From Candidatus Caenarcanales bacterium (GTDB taxonomy: Bacteria; Cyanobacteriota; Vampirovibrionia; LMEP-6097), in the NCBI GenBank assembly GCA_013216135.1, contig JABSOS010000012.1, forward strand, positions 1 through 64,000: a DNA stretch of 64,000 bases, written 5' to 3'. The notes beneath the pieces were generated by a model, which searched no databases, was not told the DNA's origin, and worked only from the letters and a program-made list of their open reading frames with translations. A program made the position numbers and the translations under genes. Shown piece after piece: positions 60,255-64,000 of this stretch; the first letter of the stretch is position 1, and the number at the start of each line of letters is the position of its first letter.

Positions 60255-60840
60255 GGGATAAGTAGTCGTGCCTTAGTGCAAGCTTTTTAGTGATTGAATT
60301 ACAAAGTTTTAAAGTTTCTATTGGGCATGGATAAAATTCATTTTCGTCTTTATTTTGTGCCCAAGAGCTCAAGCAATTAAACCCAACAGCTAGCTTACTA
60401 ATTTTATAGGCTTGTAATAAAATATCATAAAGGATATTCTCTGAAGCATTTGTAAAAATTCCACTCATAAGAACTAAATCAAAACTACTTTCTTCAATAT
60501 TTTCCAAATTTTTAATTTGAAAATTTTTATTAGGATTCCTATTCTTTGCTTCGTTGATCATTTCATCAATCAAGTCAATTCCACAATAATCACCATTAAA
60601 GTCTTTCATATTTAAAAAATCAACAAAATGACCGATACCACACCCAACATCTAAAATTGACTGATTTCGTATATTAGGTAAGATATCAAATAAAACTTGA
60701 AATCTTTTATATTGAGACTGCTCGCTTCCCCAGTTTACTGCAAGATTTCCTGACTTATGTTCTTTTAGACAAGATAAATAAATTTCTTTATTTTTTAATT
60801 TATATTCTGAAAAGTTCATTTTACTAAAATTAGGACCCAT
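60226..60840 (-). CDS. SAM-dependent methyltransferase (class I) A
   Basis: Motif I is SILDVGCGIGHFVDFLNMKDF, followed by YCGIDLIDEMINEAKNRNP and FDLVLMSGIFTNAS in the positions of motifs II and IV. The 204-aa length suits small-molecule methyltransferases. It starts within the end of the next upstream gene (25-nt overlap) and so is translationally linked. The true start may be Met8 (MNFSEYKLK). The substrate is presumably an intermediate or terminal sugar of the glycan; no subfamily is recognised. Confidence 0.8.
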   Translation of the reverse strand: MGPNFSKMNFSEYKLKNKEIYLSCLKEHKSGNLAVNWGSEQSQYKRFQVLFDILPNIRNQSILDVGCGIGHFVDFLNMKDFNGDYCGIDLIDEMINEAKNRNPNKNFQIKNLENIEESSFDLVLMSGIFTNASENILYDILLQAYKISKLAVGFNCLSSWAQNKDENEFYPCPIETLKLCNSITKKLALRHDYLSHDFTIYLYK

Positions 60841-61472
60841 TCTGAGTGAACATTTTTTTCGCCACTATAAGATTTTTCTTCAATATGTTTTATTTCTTTT
60901 ACGGTGAAATTAGATTTTTCTATCAAGTCTTGAATTTCTTCAAAATTATAAAACTTTAGAAAACCAACTGATTTTAGACTTCCAGAAATAATTTTAGTAA
61001 TTCTTTTTTCTTCATCAAAAACCCCTGATATAAATGAAGTATGGCTCTGAGAATATGGATTGAAATGAAAAATACCACCTGGCTTTAAAACTCTATAAAT
61101 TTCATTTAGGCTGCTCAAACAATCATCAAAACTAACACAAGTCAATGAACCACGGTCTATAACTAAATCAAAAAAATTATCGTCATAATCTAATGGAGCA
61201 AAATATCCCTGCCTTAATTCTGCTTTTAAACCTTCAGATTGAAACCATTCACATGCATAATTAACAGCCTGGGGGGATGATTCAATTCCGTAACAATCGA
61301 AGCCTTCTCTAGCACAAAACCAGAGATTTACTCCAGAACCAAAGCCTAATTCCAAAACCTTAGTTTCTTTGATCTTATCTTTATTTTTCAAATTAAAATT
61401 TTTATTAACAAAACTAACAACTTTATCCCAAGGATACTTATTTAATTTATTCTTATTCAGAGTATTTTTCAT
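60816..61472 (-). CDS. SAM-dependent methyltransferase (class I) B
   Basis: Motif I is KVLELGFGSGVNLWFCAREGF, then CYGIESSPQAVNYACEWF, DDNFFDLVIDRGSLTCV and RVLKPGGIFHFNPYSQSH, a complete small methyltransferase. The ORF track starts at 61514, but the Met at 61472 (MKNTLNKNKLNKYPWDK) gives a more ordinary N-terminus. It is downstream of the NulO synthase gene and overlaps methyltransferase A by 25 nt. It brings the number of methyltransferases in the 51-62 kb locus to five. Confidence 0.83.
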   Translation of the reverse strand: MKNTLNKNKLNKYPWDKVVSFVNKNFNLKNKDKIKETKVLELGFGSGVNLWFCAREGFDCYGIESSPQAVNYACEWFQSEGLKAELRQGYFAPLDYDDNFFDLVIDRGSLTCVSFDDCLSSLNEIYRVLKPGGIFHFNPYSQSHTSFISGVFDEEKRITKIISGSLKSVGFLKFYNFEEIQDLIEKSNFTVKEIKHIEEKSYSGEKNVHSEWVLILVK

Positions 61473-61555
61473 CCCAAAAACTTTTATTTGTGAACTGGTG
61501 AGAAGTTTTATCAAGCATCAAAAACAAAATAACACAGAATTTGCTGAAAGTCTAT

Positions 61556-62608
61556 TTAGAAGATAATTATCTCATTTTGTTTAAAGTTTTTTTGACTTTG
61601 GAGTTTTTCAAGAATATTGATCATTGAAGCAGGGATTGAGTTATCTATATTTGATCTTGCAAAACAAACATTTTGCATTGAAAACTTCTCACCTATTGCA
61701 ATATCTTTTTTTGCAAAACATTTTAGAGTAAACTGCTGCCGAGAGTTAATTTCAATATCTTCATAGCCGAGTGAGTCTTCTCCAATAGCTTTTTCTGCAT
61801 TCCTAATATTACTACATAATAATTTCATGTCTTTTGGATCAAGTGAAAAGCTGTGGTCAGGTCCCTCAAGATTCCTGTCTATCGTAAAATGCTTTTCAAT
61901 CCACACAGCCCCATAATGAACTGATGAAACCGCTGCATATATTCCTTCAGAATGATCACTAAATCCAGATAATGTTCCGAATGTTGTATTTAGAGTTTTA
62001 ATCTTCTTTAAATTAATTTTATTAGCAGGGCAGGGATAGCTAGATGTACAATGAAGAAGAATTAATTTATCATTATTATATTTCTTAAAAATTTCCACAG
62101 CAGATTCTATCTCTTGTATTTTTGCCATGCCTGTTGATAATACAGTTGGCAATTGACTTTTTGCCATTGCCATTAATATTTCTTTGTGAGTTAAAAAATC
62201 AGAACCATTTTTCAAAATAGGAACTTGCAGCCTTTTTAAAAGTTCAATCCCATGTTCACTTGTAGGAGTTGAATGGAAAATTATGTTGTGATCATCACAA
62301 AATTTTTTCAAAATAATAATCTGCTCATCTTTCAATTCATATTTTTTAAACATATCATATTGACCCATTTCGATTGAAGCACCTTTATTTGTGAAGGTAT
62401 GAGTCATAGCTCTATCAATAATAAAATCTTCTGTTTTATAATTTTGAAATTTCACTGAATCTGCTCCTGATTCTTTAGCAGCAAGTATAGTTTTTTTTGC
62501 TAGCTCCAAAGAACCGTTATGATTTATTCCAATTTCTGCTACTATAAAAATAGGCTTGCCTAAACCAATCTCTTTACCATCTAAACATAAACTTTGTGCG
62601 AATTTCAT
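61556..62608 (-). CDS. pseI: Nonulosonic acid synthase (PseI/NeuB family)
   Basis: Condenses phosphoenolpyruvate with a hexose to form a nine-carbon nonulosonic acid. The TIM barrel shows FIVAEIGINHNGSLELAKKTILAAKESGADSVKFQNYK, FHSTPTSEHGIELL, LPTVLSTGMA, LILLHCTSSYPCP, GFSDHSEGIYAAVSSVHYGAVWIEKHFTIDR and EGPDHSFSL. A C-terminal SAF (antifreeze-like) domain is RSNIDNSIPASM. The NHNG and barrel motifs resemble NeuB/LegI at least as much as Campylobacter PseI, so the exact product is uncertain. Association with pseB, C, H and G favours a pseudaminic-type sugar. Confidence 0.85.
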   Translation of the reverse strand: MKFAQSLCLDGKEIGLGKPIFIVAEIGINHNGSLELAKKTILAAKESGADSVKFQNYKTEDFIIDRAMTHTFTNKGASIEMGQYDMFKKYELKDEQIIILKKFCDDHNIIFHSTPTSEHGIELLKRLQVPILKNGSDFLTHKEILMAMAKSQLPTVLSTGMAKIQEIESAVEIFKKYNNDKLILLHCTSSYPCPANKINLKKIKTLNTTFGTLSGFSDHSEGIYAAVSSVHYGAVWIEKHFTIDRNLEGPDHSFSLDPKDMKLLCSNIRNAEKAIGEDSLGYEDIEINSRQQFTLKCFAKKDIAIGEKFSMQNVCFARSNIDNSIPASMINILEKLQSQKNFKQNEIIIF

Positions 62609-62645
62609 ACAGTTAAAATTTTACTTGAATATTATAATCGGTCAA

Positions 62646-63128
62646 TTATTTACATAATTCATATAAATCAAAATCTTCATCACCAGATTCAACTTTTTTA
62701 AAATTAAATTTTTGAAAAAAAACTTTTGACTTAAAATTATCCACTCTAATTAAAGCCAATATTATGTTTGATTTTGCTTGCTCAAGAACTGTCTCCAATG
62801 TAAATGTTCCAAGTCCAATTTTTTGATAATCCTTATTTATATATATTGAAATAAGTTGCTTTATTGGCTCAGTATGGTCAAGCTTTTCTAATCTTGCAAA
62901 ACCAATAGGTTTATTAAATATTTTCAACAAGAAAACTTGAAAGTATTCATCTTTAAATTTTTCTTTTATCCAATTAATATGCTCTTTTGGTGTAACTTTC
63001 TTTTGTGAAAGACTTAGAGAAATCGATTCTGGTTCGTTCCTAAGCTTTAATAAATCAGTTAAATCCGTATTAGATTTAATTGATATTTCATTAATCGATA
63101 TGTCATTACTAAATTCTTTTTTGAACAT
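62646..63128 (-). CDS. pseH: GNAT N-acetyltransferase, PseH-like
   Basis: Acetylates the 4-amino group of UDP-4-amino-4,6-dideoxy-AltNAc using acetyl-CoA. The GNAT fold is visible: LLKLRNEPESISLSLSQKKVTPKEHINWIKEKF (the PseH-like LRNxxxI...ISxxEHxxWL pattern), PIGFARLEKL and the CoA loop region YINKDYQKIGLGTFTLETVL. Length 160 aa is standard. It overlaps pseG by 20 nt upstream and precedes the NulO synthase by 37 bp, the usual pse gene company. Confidence 0.87.
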   Translation of the reverse strand: MFKKEFSNDISINEISIKSNTDLTDLLKLRNEPESISLSLSQKKVTPKEHINWIKEKFKDEYFQVFLLKIFNKPIGFARLEKLDHTEPIKQLISIYINKDYQKIGLGTFTLETVLEQAKSNIILALIRVDNFKSKVFFQKFNFKKVESGDEDFDLYELCK

Positions 63129-64000
63129 ATTTTGATTTTTTTATTGAATAACAATTCATTATTTTTGATAATATTCTATTTTTCCCATTTCCATCAAATA
63201 AAGTTTGGACTTTCTTTGAAATATTTTCCAGGATTGAATTATTGTTTTTTAGTTGAGACATTAAATTCTTAAGCGAATTTTTTTGTAGAACATTGAAGTG
63301 ATTCAAATACAATGCAAAATTATTTTGTTCCAAGTGTTTTGCTATTTCAACTTGATCATCACTTTGAGAAATAATAATTGAAGGTAATCCAAGTATACAC
63401 CTGTGCCAGATTGAACTACCAGAACCTCCTATTACAATATCAGCTTTTTGCATTAAAGAGAGTAGGTCGGTATATGGATAAATTTTATGAGAAAATTTAA
63501 TCTGCTTACTTAAAGAGTTTATAAAATCAATTAAGAATTCGGGGCTACTGTGTCCCATCGCAAATATAATTTCTATTTCAAATTCCATTAATTCTTGAAC
63601 AACATATTTTGAAAGCTGAAAAATATCATATGAGCCAAAGTTAACTAATACAGTATTTATTTTGTTTCTAATACTTTTGGTAGCCTCATTAAGAATTTGA
63701 TCCTCAAAAAGAGTATACTCTTCTCCAGATAAGACTATGCTTGATTTTGGATAAGTATAATCATTTTTTGTAACACCCAAATTTTGATTAATGATGAAAT
63801 CACATTGATGAGTTTTATTCTTAAAGTCATCAAAAATACACGTTACTATGGATATGGAGTTAACAGATTTCTCAAATTCAGTTGAAAAATTGTATCCATC
63901 AAGAATAGTTACGTCAATTGGAAAATCGATATTTGATTTTATTTCTTTGAAATTTAAAATGCTGTCTACCCTAATTACTTCTATTTTTGGCAATGGGTAA
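63109..64000 (-). CDS. pseG: UDP-sugar hydrolase PseG, 5' end beyond the window
   Basis: Removes UDP from UDP-2,4-diacetamido-trideoxy-altrose. A GT-B-like enzyme with family landmarks VTILDGYNFSTEFEKSV, DFIINQNLGVTKNDYTYP, VLSGEEYTLF, VLVNFGSYD (usual GG-D), DLLSLMQKADIVIGGSGSSIWHRCILGLPSIII and NQ near the end of the barrel. The ORF track begins at a TTG near the edge, but PseG normally has about 70 further residues with an IRADxSxxIGxGHxxR motif before DGY. The frame stays open to base 64000, so the gene is cut by the window, not truly short. Overlaps pseH by 20 nt. Confidence 0.88.
   Translation of the reverse strand, partial: YPLPKIEVIRVDSILNFKEIKSNIDFPIDVTILDGYNFSTEFEKSVNSISIVTCIFDDFKNKTHQCDFIINQNLGVTKNDYTYPKSSIVLSGEEYTLFEDQILNEATKSIRNKINTVLVNFGSYDIFQLSKYVVQELMEFEIEIIFAMGHSSPEFLIDFINSLSKQIKFSHKIYPYTDLLSLMQKADIVIGGSGSSIWHRCILGLPSIIISQSDDQVEIAKHLEQNNFALYLNHFNVLQKNSLKNLMSQLKNNNSILENISKKVQTLFDGNGKNRILSKIMNCYSIKKSKYVQKRI

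Noticed and set aside
1-64000. tRNA genes and CRISPR arrays
   Set aside because: No T-loop GGTTCRAATCC-like motif with a matching acceptor stem and no regularly spaced identical repeats were seen on reading both strands; a tRNAscan or CRISPR finder run would settle this.

Overview
The window looks like chromosomal DNA from an AT-rich, probably diderm, uncultured-lineage bacterium that uses the standard bacterial code. Diderm character is inferred from an ADP-heptose-type nucleotidyltransferase (rfaE2), several Sec signal peptides, a type IV pilus retraction ATPase (pilT) and a large nonulosonic-acid/surface polysaccharide locus. The phylum cannot be fixed from the sequence alone. NrdB resembles the type common in alphaproteobacteria, while the pilT and pyrH sequences would also fit cyanobacteria-related non-photosynthetic lineages. 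No rRNA, tRNA or CRISPR array was recognised.

Layout. 1-7 kb holds an AAA/DUF4143 ATPase, a 1095-residue protein made largely of eight degenerate repeats of about 95 residues, and, divergent from it, a GT-A-like putative glycosyltransferase whose start region carries a 12-bp perfect inverted repeat. 7-14.5 kb is mostly housekeeping (a dCTP deaminase with an N-terminal membrane segment, pilT, pheT) plus two small exported helical proteins sharing the exact motif WLEQFQAWL. 14.5-29 kb mixes metabolism (leuC, aldose epimerase, GH1 glycosidase, nrdB, mnmC-like methyltransferase, pyrH, hisH) with orphans and a second DUF4143 ATPase. 28-34 kb is a minus-strand run: unknown 746-aa protein, rfaE2, batD, batE, hisH. 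34-42 kb has a pentapeptide-repeat protein, feoA-feoB, a third DUF4143 ATPase behind a 13-bp perfect palindrome, an archaeal-like (group II/III) chaperonin, and a short relic of an FAD-dependent oxidase. 42-46.4 kb carries two TPR-sulfotransferase-family genes, one of which has lost the PAPS-binding signature, around a MidA-like methyltransferase.

46.4-64 kb is a surface-glycan locus. A minus-strand block encodes two RfbF-type sugar nucleotidyltransferases, an NAD-dependent epimerase/dehydratase, a ThDP enzyme, a cupin and an FkbM methyltransferase. A dead insertion sequence with perfect 19-bp terminal inverted repeats and a 5-bp target duplication follows. Next come pseB and pseC on the plus strand with a pseudaminic-associated methylase. 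A long minus-strand operon then reads pseG (cut by the window edge), pseH, pseI-like synthase, two methyltransferases, WbqC-like, LmbE-type deacetylase, TylF-type methyltransferase and an unknown 525-aa protein. Together these could make and decorate a pseudaminic-acid-like sugar and a second CDP-linked, possibly branched, deoxysugar. The CMP-sugar activating enzyme (pseF) is not in the window.

A recurring feature is a good -10 box (TATAAT-like) only 6-12 nt upstream of the start codon with no Shine-Dalgarno sequence (pyrH, feoA, leuC, aldose epimerase, GH1 and others), implying leaderless or nearly leaderless transcripts. Other genes (nrdB, chaperonin, the 69-aa protein, rfbF) have clear Shine-Dalgarno sequences.
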